The notes under the pieces are model-generated. The model had not been told where the DNA came from and did not search any database. It saw only the letters and a list, made by a program, of their open reading frames with translations. The translations under genes were made by a program, and so were the position numbers. 8,186 bases of DNA from Ktedonobacterales bacterium. GTDB taxonomy: Bacteria; Chloroflexota; Ktedonobacteria; Ktedonobacterales; JACDGC01. Each line of letters begins with the position of its first letter. Position 1 is the first letter of the stretch. The stretch spans positions 2,946 through 11,131 of the forward strand of contig JACDGC010000061.1 in NCBI GenBank assembly GCA_013815535.1. Reading direction: 5' to 3'. Shown one piece after another: positions 1 to 5,279 of this stretch.

Positions 1-423
1 GCTGTGGGTCGCGCCTTCTTGCACGTCAACCAGGACCCCTTACAGCGTCTGGCCTCCGTTTGTCGCGCCTTTATCGCCTGGGGCATGTCCTTCACGCGCG
101 AGTACGCCTTCTGCTTCCTGCGCATCCAGCAGCAACTGAGCCGACAAACTGCGGCGGACCAACTAGCCAGCAATACCCACTCCTCCACCCAAGCCATGCT
201 CAATCTGCTGAGCGATCTACGCGCCGCTGGCTATCCGGTGCGCCAGATTCCCGGTGCCGCCCTGGTCACCATGATCATCGGCCTGATCGGTCGCGCGATC
301 GTCGATCAAACGGCCTTCGGACCCGTTAGCCTTGAAATAAAAGTTGAGCAAGTGCTCGAAGTCTGCTTCGGCATCTTCTTCACCCACCCCATCGCCGTCC
401 CAAAGCAAGCAACCATCATCTAA
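1..423 (+). CDS. TetR-family transcriptional regulator, C-terminal part (5' end outside window)
   Basis: The frame is open to the left edge and ends with TAA at 421-423, so the N-terminal helix-turn-helix is outside the window. About 140 visible residues look like the ligand-binding/dimerisation half of a TetR repressor: amphipathic helices, a central segment LNLLSDLRAAGYPVR, then a hydrophobic helix (VTMIIGLIGRAIVD) and a closing helix (EQVLEVCFGIFF). The gene lies 71 nt upstream of an alpha/beta-hydrolase in the same direction, and an 18-bp palindrome fills the gap. From family knowledge, such a protein binds a palindromic operator as a dimer and releases it on binding a small ligand. The internal GTG at position 4 should not be taken as the start. 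The TetR call is inferred from C-terminal pattern plus operator context, because the diagnostic HTH cannot be seen. Confidence 0.72.
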   Translation, partial: AVGRAFLHVNQDPLQRLASVCRAFIAWGMSFTREYAFCFLRIQQQLSRQTAADQLASNTHSSTQAMLNLLSDLRAAGYPVRQIPGAALVTMIIGLIGRAIVDQTAFGPVSLEIKVEQVLEVCFGIFFTHPIAVPKQATII

Positions 424-448
424 CTTGCCAACTTTTTTCCGCCATAAA

Positions 449-466
449 CGTCCGAACGTTCGGACG
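449..466. promoter_or_regulatory. Perfect 18-bp palindrome, probable TetR-type operator
   Basis: The sequence CGTCCGAACGTTCGGACG equals its own reverse complement over all 18 bases. It lies between the TetR-like gene and the hydrolase start at 495, the usual place for a TetR-family operator. The central core CGAACGTTCG with no spacer suits a TetR dimer, not a transcription terminator, because there is no loop and no following T-run. Binding here would block transcription into the hydrolase. I could not assign a clear -35/-10 pair around it. That this regulator binds this site is inference from position and symmetry. Confidence 0.75.
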
Positions 467-494
467 CTTCACCTAGAAAGAAAAAGCAATATCG

Positions 495-1349
495 GTGAAC
501 AATCTCACGAACCAAACCGCGTATGTGGACATCGCCGGCGGCCGCATCGCCTACGATCTCATCGGGCAGGGCCCGCTGGTCGTGTTGTCCCCCGGCGTGG
601 CTGACACCCGCAGCTCCTACCGCTTCCTCGCCCCGCTGATCGCTCGTGCCGGCTATCGCGTTGCCAGCGTCGACCTACGGGGACACGGTGAGTCCAGCAC
701 CGATTGGGACTCCTACAGCCGCACCGACACCGCTGGCGATCTACTGGCGGTTATCCGCAAGTTGGGCAGCCCAGCGATGATTGTGGGCCAGTCGTTCTCG
801 GGCGGAGCCGCGACCATCGCGGCCGCGACGAACCCCGAGCTGGTGAGCACGATCGTGGAGATCGACCCGTTCACCCGCCCACCGAAAATCAGCATCGCTG
901 CGCTGCTGCGCAACGCCCATTACCGCCGCGGTACGCTCCTGCTGGGGGAGTTCATCCTCACCGGACGCATCACGATCTGGTCGAAATATCTCGACGTGGC
1001 ATACCCAGGGCGCAAGCCAGCCGACTGGGACACTTGGCTGAGTGCGCTACAGGCGAACCTGCGTGAACCTGGCCGAATACAGGCGGCCCAGAAGATGTTT
1101 GGCTCGAAGCCGGTGGACGCCGCCGCGCAGCTGGCCAATGTCCGGTGCCCAGCGCTGGTCATCATGGGCCGCAATGATTCGGACTTCCCGGATCCCGAGG
1201 CTGAGGCCGCCGCGATCGTTGGCCTGCTCCCAGCGGGACTGGGTCGGTACGAGATGATCGAGAACGCGGGCCACTACCCCCACGCGCAGTACCCGCAACA
1301 AGTCGCCGCTGCCATCCTGCCATTCCTCGCTGAACACTCCCATGCCTAG
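495..1349 (+). CDS. Alpha/beta-hydrolase fold protein
   Basis: This 284-residue protein has the hallmarks of the alpha/beta-hydrolase (Abhydrolase_1) family. They are an early strand GPLVVLSPG, the strand-loop DLRGHGES (60-67), the nucleophile elbow GQSFSG with Ser100, an acid candidate Asp228 (or 230) in MGRNDSDFPD, and the general base His260 in NAGHYPH. Length is normal for the family. The canonical His-Gly oxyanion motif is replaced by SPGV near residue 32. The start is GTG at 495, preceded by purine-rich AGAAAGAAAAAG, a modest ribosome-binding site; no upstream alternative fits better because the palindrome lies at 449-466. The enzyme is probably a soluble cytoplasmic esterase, haloperoxidase-like or C-C hydrolase, and the substrate cannot be told from sequence. 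Its placement behind a TetR gene and operator suggests induction by a small hydrophobic or xenobiotic compound. Confidence 0.9.
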   Translation: MNNLTNQTAYVDIAGGRIAYDLIGQGPLVVLSPGVADTRSSYRFLAPLIARAGYRVASVDLRGHGESSTDWDSYSRTDTAGDLLAVIRKLGSPAMIVGQSFSGGAATIAAATNPELVSTIVEIDPFTRPPKISIAALLRNAHYRRGTLLLGEFILTGRITIWSKYLDVAYPGRKPADWDTWLSALQANLREPGRIQAAQKMFGSKPVDAAAQLANVRCPALVIMGRNDSDFPDPEAEAAAIVGLLPAGLGRYEMIENAGHYPHAQYPQQVAAAILPFLAEHSHA

Positions 1350-1431
1350 CATCGGCCTGAACATGAACACCTTCGCGGTGGTGGCCTCCAATGCTGACCT
1401 CGCCGACGCGGCCAGCATTGGATCAGCATAG
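1342..1431 (+). CDS. Tiny open frame overlapping the hydrolase stop, possible truncated gene start
   Basis: An ATG at 1342 lies inside the last codons of the hydrolase (ATGCCTAG) and opens a 29-residue frame, MPSIGLNMNTFAVVASNADL followed by ADAASIGSA, ending at TAG 1429-1431. The stop/start overlap is typical of translationally coupled genes, and the beginning faintly resembles the first strand of luciferase-like flavin monooxygenases. That would make it the stub of a lost second operon gene. No good ribosome-binding site is seen and a hairpin (1387-1422) lies within it, so it may equally be non-coding. No function is claimed. Confidence 0.22.
   Translation: MPSIGLNMNTFAVVASNADLADAASIGSA
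1387..1422. repeat. Inverted repeat / hairpin, 10-bp perfect stem
   Basis: TCCAATGCTG (1387-1396) pairs perfectly with CAGCATTGGA (1413-1422) around a 16-nt loop. It stands just after the hydrolase and right before a second, longer inverted repeat. There is no T-run after it, so it is not a textbook intrinsic terminator; together with the next hairpin it may act as a 3' stabiliser or transcription barrier. Confidence 0.6.
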
Positions 1432-1464
1432 CAGGATACCGCTGCCGTGGCATCCTGCTATGCT
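1425..1464. repeat. Inverted repeat / hairpin, 13-bp perfect stem, possible terminator
   Basis: AGCATAGCAGGAT (1425-1437) pairs with ATCCTGCTATGCT (1452-1464) around a 14-nt loop. It separates the hydrolase unit from the membrane-protein gene starting at 1502. The only T-rich stretch (CTGTTTTTCC) begins about 11 nt beyond the stem, so as a terminator it is atypical. It could also be an operator-like inverted repeat or the mark of a small excised element. Confidence 0.6.
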
Positions 1465-1501
1465 CGGTCGCTTCCTGTTTTTCCTGAGAAAGGATCGATC
1501 T

Positions 1502-2152
1502 GTGGATTCCCAAACGACGCCCGAACAGGTCTCACAACGCCTCAAAAATCAGTTCACTCCCGCGTATTTGACCTTGACCAGCATCATCCAGGGCGTGGCG
1601 CTGTCGGCCCTCGTCATTCGGGTCGAGTCAAACTATCCCCAGTTTACGGCGACCGATTGGCTTTTATCTATCGCGACGTTCGTGGTCATCCTCGCGGTGT
1701 GGAACGAATATGTCATGATGGTCTCAGCGTTTGTCTGGGTGCCGACCCTGCTGGATTCCGTGGTGCCCTTTGCGTATCTGGCTAGTGAACTGTTTGTCAC
1801 CCATTTTGCCTACCATGACCTCCGCCTGTGGTTGTTGACGATTGCGCTCCTGTTTCTGGTGGGGGGCGCGTCACAAATCGTCACTACGCTCCAATCGCGC
1901 CGCTTTGCCGCCGAGAATCGCGACATCCGACGCATCCTCGCTCCCGCCGCAAGGATTCGCACAGTCTACCTGCTTACATTCATCGTGCTGAGTTTGGGCG
2001 CATGGGCGCTCTATGATGTGGCACAGTTGGCGCACGCACAAGCGCTTGTCGCCGGGCTGGCCCTACTGGGAATCCTGGTGTTTCTTGGCAGCGCGGTTCC
2101 CTATTGGAACCGCGTCCTGCTCTATGCACAAGGAACACCACGCAAACCGTAA
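1502..2152 (+). CDS. Multi-pass membrane protein of unknown function
   Basis: I choose GTG 1502 as the start because AGAAAGGA (1487-1494) sits 7 nt upstream. An in-frame ATG at 1391 would run through both hairpins and has no ribosome-binding site. The 216-residue product has about six hydrophobic segments, near residues 22-40, 52-70, 75-100, 108-126, 154-172 and 179-199. A basic stretch between the fourth and fifth (SRRFAAENRDIRR) is likely cytoplasmic. The C-terminus is short and basic (GTPRKP). No catalytic motif or named family is recognised. An acidic/aromatic signature WNEYVMMVSAFVWVPTLLDS lies in the second and third helices. It stands alone between a hairpin pair and a decayed membrane-protein gene, so context gives no function. 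It is a real gene by RBS, length and codon use; the role is unknown. Confidence 0.8.
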   Translation: MDSQTTPEQVSQRLKNQFTPAYLTLTSIIQGVALSALVIRVESNYPQFTATDWLLSIATFVVILAVWNEYVMMVSAFVWVPTLLDSVVPFAYLASELFVTHFAYHDLRLWLLTIALLFLVGGASQIVTTLQSRRFAAENRDIRRILAPAARIRTVYLLTFIVLSLGAWALYDVAQLAHAQALVAGLALLGILVFLGSAVPYWNRVLLYAQGTPRKP

Positions 2153-2175
2153 CTCGGCGTTCCCTGAGCTTGCGT

Positions 2176-2641
2176 TGCTATATCTGGATAAGCTTACTGC
2201 AATTGTTGCAACACATCGGGGTGATTCCCTCCTAGAAATAGGGGCTATCTCCCCTCGCGCTGATCTACAGCGTCGGCATCATGCTTGTTGGGATATTTCA
2301 CGGGTCTGTTGCCGCAACCGAAAACGGCACCGTCGCCTTCCACTTCCTCGGAGCTTTTATGGCAATTCCAGCGGGAAACACGCTCGCAATCGTGACGGGT
2401 TTCCAATGGTGCCGCCTCAAGACGCCACGCTGGTTCGGCAGAATAAGCATCGTCCTCGGCTTCATCGGCATCGTGTGTGTGCATACTCTTTCCCACGATT
2501 GGTCGTATTCCGTCTGGCATTCCTGAGCGCGCCTCGGTGTACACGATCCTTCTCTGGCAGCTTCTTACGGGCATCGTCCTCTTCGTTGCCGATGTTAGCA
2601 CACATGTCAAAGCTCAAGGAATCACGACGATGACCTCCTGA
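2176..2641 (+). pseudogene. Frameshifted DUF998-like membrane protein remnant
   Basis: Three frames each carry part of one small membrane protein. The best piece (about 2242-2526) reads LIYSVGIMLVGIFHGSV, then HFLGAFMAIPAGNTLAIVTG, then RISIVLGFIGIVCVHTLSHD. This is the pattern of DUF998 proteins: GIF, then H-x-x-GA, then a GN helix. It hits a stop at 2524-2526, but the +1 frame continues from 2519 with IPERASVYTILLWQLLTG to a stop at 2639-2641, matching the ER-then-tryptophan-helix ending of that family. In the 5' part, the main frame has stops at 2233 and 2239, and the preceding residues (SLLEIGAISPRA) lie in another frame. At least two frameshifts are therefore needed. No convincing start codon or RBS was found. 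Sequencing errors could mimic the lesions, but two or more in a short stretch favours decay. Confidence 0.55.
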
Positions 2642-2733
2642 GCAGTCGGGAAGAACCCAGAGAACACCTTCCCTCCGTGAACTGATATGCGAATACTGCT
2701 TTCTTGCTCAGACCGTTGCAAAATGAATGCCCC

Positions 2734-2795
2734 AATCGGAAGCTCGGGTTGCAGGTCAAAGGCCATGGCCTCGATTGCAACCCGAGCTTCCGATT
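2734..2795. repeat. Perfect 20-bp inverted repeat with nested palindrome in the loop
   Basis: AATCGGAAGCTCGGGTTGCA (2734-2753) is exactly complementary to TGCAACCCGAGCTTCCGATT (2776-2795). The 22-nt loop contains a second perfect palindrome, AGGCCATGGCCT (2760-2771). On the plus strand the stem is followed by TTTTATG, so it could serve as a strong terminator for the upstream decayed gene. A perfect 20-bp stem is longer than usual for that role, so ends of a small mobile element or a structured RNA are alternatives. Confidence 0.75.
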
Positions 2796-2813
2796 TTATG
2801 CTTGGGTGTCCCT

Positions 2814-2849
2814 AAACCGTTTCAACTCCATCTGGAGTTGAAACGGTTT
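2814..2849. repeat. Perfect 17-bp inverted repeat with 2-nt centre
   Basis: AAACCGTTTCAACTCCA (2814-2830) is exactly complementary to TGGAGTTGAAACGGTTT (2833-2849), with only TC between the arms. It lies 49 nt past the stop codon of the IS1182-family transposase fragment, so on the minus strand it could terminate that transcript or belong to the end of that element. Its sequence is unrelated to the neighbouring inverted repeat at 2734-2795. Confidence 0.75.
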
Positions 2850-2898
2850 CGTGGTTCTTCCGCATCTTCGATAGTGCTGGCGAATTCGCATACAGCAG

Positions 2899-3444
2899 CT
2901 AGGCAGCGAATGCAAAGGCCGCACGGAGCGGGGAGACCGGCGTTTGTCTGGGCACCTCGCCTCGTGTCCAAGCATCCAGGCGCAGCAGATTGAGCGCGGT
3001 CGCGGTGGCGACATGAGCGAGGTGCGTTTTTCGCTGCCCGATGGAGCGCGAACGGCGCAGGCCCATTGTGCGCGTGGCCTGCGAATGCGTGCCTTCGATA
3101 CCCGCACGCTGTCGATACAGTGCACGATATTGTCCAGTACGCTCGTTTTGGCGTGCTGCCAGGAATGCCGCCATCTGGTCCTGTGGGCGAAGGGTGAGGG
3201 TGCGGCGGGTGTGGCCCGTGCAGTCTTGGCGGTGCGGACACCGTTTGCAGTCGCTCTGGGCAAACTTGACCTTCATCACGTCTCGATTTTTCCCATCCTG
3301 GGCCGGCGTCCAGATTGAACTCCACTTGCCTTGCGGACATTGCACGGTATGCGCTTCCCATTCAATCGAGAAATGGGTCAGATCGTATCCGGTGGCCGCT
3401 TGCCACCAGGATGCCCACAACCAGTGTGCCCAGGCGTCGGGGCA
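2899..3444 (-). pseudogene. IS1182-family transposase, C-terminal fragment
   Basis: The clear family match is the last third of an IS1182-type DDE transposase. It starts with WQAATGYDLTHFSIEWE and VQCPQGKWSSIW, then a cysteine cluster (DCKRCPHRQDC) and LRPQDQMAAFLAARQNERT. It continues with YRQRAGIEGTHSQATRTMG, which contains the catalytic Glu, and RKTHLAHVATATALNLLRL. Family members are around 450-550 residues; only about 175 remain, so the two catalytic Asp residues and the N-terminal DNA-binding region are gone. The natural stop (TAG, 2899-2901) is kept. Upstream, homology fades near 3410-3420, and the same frame runs to a TAG at 3445-3447. With no partner end, the element's boundaries cannot be set. 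It is inactive and is a relic of an insertion followed by deletion. Confidence 0.85.
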
Positions 3445-3507
3445 CTACCCTGCCGCCTGTAACTCGGCCAGCTGCGACGGGCTAAACGATGACGCGACGT
3501 TGTCCAT
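3445..3507 (-). CDS. Short frame of 20 residues with good start signals, likely truncated gene
   Basis: On the minus strand an ATG at 3505-3507 is preceded by AAGGA, 8 nt upstream, and encodes MDNVASSFSPSQLAELQAAG before a TAG stop at 3445-3447. Reading through that stop, the same frame continues as CPDAWAHWLW and enters the IS1182 fragment. The sequence therefore looks like the start of an unrelated gene joined to transposase debris at a deletion point. The product is not recognised. It may no longer be functional; the start signals are its best evidence. Confidence 0.35.
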   Translation of the reverse strand: MDNVASSFSPSQLAELQAAG

Positions 3508-3696
3508 TAGTGGTTTCCTTATCCTTAACGCGAATGTTACCCTCTCGATCATGTTGTGTGGCCGAGTTTGCTTCGTAAGGTGGGCGGGAAGGCTGCGCTT
3601 GCACCGATCTCCGCTGGAATGGCTGCCTGCATGCGAGCGAGGTGCGCCAAAACATGGCAACACGCGCTGGCCAAAGACCTCAGCGACAGATGCCGC

Positions 3697-4293
3697 TTAG
3701 CTCACGAACATCGTGTCGGAATGCGACACCGTTGCTCCCGCTTCAGAATAGCGGGCAAGCCACTGTTCGATGTGCGCGGCGGGCAAAAAATCACCGAAAT
3801 CTTGGCCATAGTACGCGCGGGCAACGACGAGCTCGGGCGTCAGGAGAAATTGCGCGGGCATCCGATTGATGGTACCATTGACCGCGGACTGAGCCAGCCC
3901 GCGCTGTCGCGCTTCGGCATAATTTCGCCATCGGCGCACAAATCCCCACCAGAAACCCCACCACGAGGTCTGTGAACCATACAAGCGGTAGAGGGCCTGC
4001 TCTGGGTCGGCAATCACCGGAAACGGCATGCCATGTTTCGCCACGAAGGTCTGCACGTCAGCAGGGGAAGAATCAAAGATGGTGAGGACCTGCAATCCTT
4101 GGGCATGCCACACCGGATATCGTTGGATGAGGTACCAATAGTTCAACGAACATAAGGGACACCCCGTATAACGAAAGAGGTTCACCAAGGTGGGGTGGCC
4201 CTTCACGGTCGCTAAATCAACAAGTGACCCATCAAGCGCCGTTACGGAAAACGGGCGCGCGAGTTCGCCGACCTTCACACGATTCACACACAT
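3697..4293 (-). CDS. Peroxiredoxin-like protein (AhpC/TSA, thioredoxin fold)
   Basis: This 198-residue protein is read on the minus strand. The N-terminus fits the redoxin pattern: VGELARPFSVTALDGSLVDL, then a strand TLVNLFRYTGCPLCSLNYW with a Cys45-Pro-Leu-Cys48 redox pair. Next come LQVLTIFDSSPADVQTFV and PFPVIADPEQALYRLYG, and late in the fold PAQFLLTPELVVARAYYGQD. These are hallmarks of AhpC/TSA-like proteins of the peroxiredoxin-like group, which reduce peroxides or act as thiol oxidoreductases in the cytoplasm; no signal peptide is seen. An aromatic-rich insertion WWGFWWGFVRRW (111-122) precedes the last strands. I start at ATG 4291-4293, preceded by purine-rich GAGAAAGAAG, because all recognisable homology begins there. 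The frame is open further upstream to 4692, but that extension looks non-coding. It is transcribed away from the FMN-reductase remnant and is a single-gene unit. Confidence 0.85.
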   Translation of the reverse strand: MCVNRVKVGELARPFSVTALDGSLVDLATVKGHPTLVNLFRYTGCPLCSLNYWYLIQRYPVWHAQGLQVLTIFDSSPADVQTFVAKHGMPFPVIADPEQALYRLYGSQTSWWGFWWGFVRRWRNYAEARQRGLAQSAVNGTINRMPAQFLLTPELVVARAYYGQDFGDFLPAAHIEQWLARYSEAGATVSHSDTMFVS

Positions 4294-4500
4294 ACTTCTT
4301 TCTCGTTGAGTGGTTGCGCTACCGCAATCACGTTCCTCAAGAAGCATAGCAAGCGGATGAGAGGCTGAACAAGGATAGGACAAAGCTCCTACAGACCGCC
4401 TCTTATGGGCGCGGATGCGCGGATACAGCTGGCCTGTGAGGGTGGTCATGATGGAAGGAGCCATGGGATCAGATACAGACGAAACGACTCGTTGGCCTAA
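4294..4500. other. Intergenic region upstream of the peroxiredoxin-like gene
   Basis: This stretch is open on the minus strand in the peroxiredoxin frame, but the translation has no recognisable domain and uses mixed codons. I treat it as leader plus decayed DNA. It holds one candidate minus-strand promoter (4343-4372) and nothing else that I can support. Confidence 0.4.
4343..4372 (-). promoter_or_regulatory. Candidate sigma-70-type promoter for the peroxiredoxin-like gene
   Basis: On the minus strand TTGTTC (4367-4372) and TATGCT (4343-4348) are separated by 18 nt, a reasonable -35/-10 pair about 50 nt before the ATG at 4293. The same -35 hexamer occurs in the candidate promoter of the Ig-like protein gene. 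The match is moderate and untested. Confidence 0.35.
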
Positions 4501-4740
4501 AGGGATGGAAGCTGTCACATAGTGCAAAGTAGCTCGGCTAGCGCAGCTAACGGCATCACCACGCTGAATATGGTGCCGCTGCCCGATAGCGTAGCCATTC
4601 CTTTCGTGGCACAGTATATCGACGAAGAGAAGCACTTCAACGCAACTGAGCAGATGGAACGCTCCGCCACAACGATGCTGGATGAGCTGCATCGCTGGGC
4701 CATCACGCTGGAGACACTGCGCCAGCCCAAAGAAAGCTAG
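4501..4740 (+). pseudogene. C-terminal remnant of a probable NADPH-dependent FMN reductase
   Basis: The frame is closed upstream by TAA at 4498-4500 and ends at TAG 4738-4740. From about 4552 it reads TTLNMVPLPDSVAIPFVAQY, IDEEKHF, then ERSATTMLDELHRWAITLETLR. This resembles the last helix and strand of flavodoxin-fold NAD(P)H-dependent FMN reductases, which end in a MLDEL-x-RW helix and a final LR. The family is about 180-200 residues, and the N-terminal nucleotide- and flavin-binding loops are absent, so this piece cannot work as a reductase. A GTG at 4522 could start a 72-residue product but has no good ribosome-binding site. Assignment is from remembered family pattern only. Confidence 0.5.
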
Positions 4741-5279
4741 TTCCCCGATGCATTTGGCTGGGGATCGGTATGTAGCGCCTCGGTCTCGCCGGGAGCTTTG
4801 GGCGTGCCTGCCCCCTGCTGGCGACCGGGCATAGGGTCTTCATCATTCCCCTGCTAGAGATATTCGCGCGGGGTGTCAGTATTTGGCTCGCCAGCTTCGG
4901 ATGATACCGCCCCTTTCCCAGTCTCTCTCTGTGTGGAGGGCGCGTTCGGGCAGGATGCCCCGATGCGCCCTCTCGCGTCATTGTGTATCCCCTTGACAGC
5001 TCAGCCGTTATGGTCGGCCTTGAAGCATCGTCCATTCGAGCAAGGGAGATCACACCATGGCTGTGGCGAGCAACGATGCCCACGCCGTAACGTGCGGCGC
5101 GTCCTGGGCTTTCGCACGGTCTGATCAACGAGCGCGGGGCGGGCCTATGCCACCATTTCTGTGCTCACAGCAGTGCCGCGCATACAGGCTAAGCTGGCCG
5201 CCCAGCGTGCCACCACGCGCCGCCGTCGCCCCACACCAGCGGCGGGAACGGCGAGCGAGTGACGGATACCTGCTTCGCA
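4741..5279. other. About 540 bases without a convincing gene
   Basis: All frames here are short or have unlikely composition. One detail stands out: AAGGGAG sits 8 nt before an ATG at 5057 on the plus strand, a good initiation site. Its frame (MAVASNDAHAVTCGASWAF and on) becomes Pro/Arg-rich and then overlaps the Ig-like gene on the other strand. A neighbouring frame at about 5147-5266 reads YATISVLTAVPRIQAKLAAQ and ends at a TGA, which looks more protein-like. A small decayed gene with frameshifts is possible. No RNA gene or strong terminator is visible. Confidence 0.35.

Noticed and set aside
1391..1501. N-terminal extension of the membrane protein from ATG 1391
   Set aside because: It would translate through both hairpins, lacks a ribosome-binding site and adds a poorly hydrophobic leader; GTG 1502 has AGAAAGGA at the right distance.
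2734..2849. CRISPR array or integron attC at the inverted repeats
   Set aside because: The two inverted repeats are unrelated to each other, there are no regularly spaced direct repeats, and there are no Cas or integrase genes nearby.
2944..3700. Plus-strand frames across the IS1182 fragment
   Set aside because: They are antisense to well-matched transposase sequence and have Arg/Cys-rich random-looking composition.
4294..4692. Long N-terminal extension of the peroxiredoxin-like protein (frame open to 4692)
   Set aside because: It has no redoxin homology, overlaps the FMN-reductase remnant on the other strand, and a start with purine-rich leader exists at 4293 where family similarity begins.
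4992..5020. TTGACA box as a promoter near 4992
   Set aside because: The -35 is perfect, but no acceptable -10 lies 15-19 nt downstream; the nearest TATGGT is only 11 nt away.
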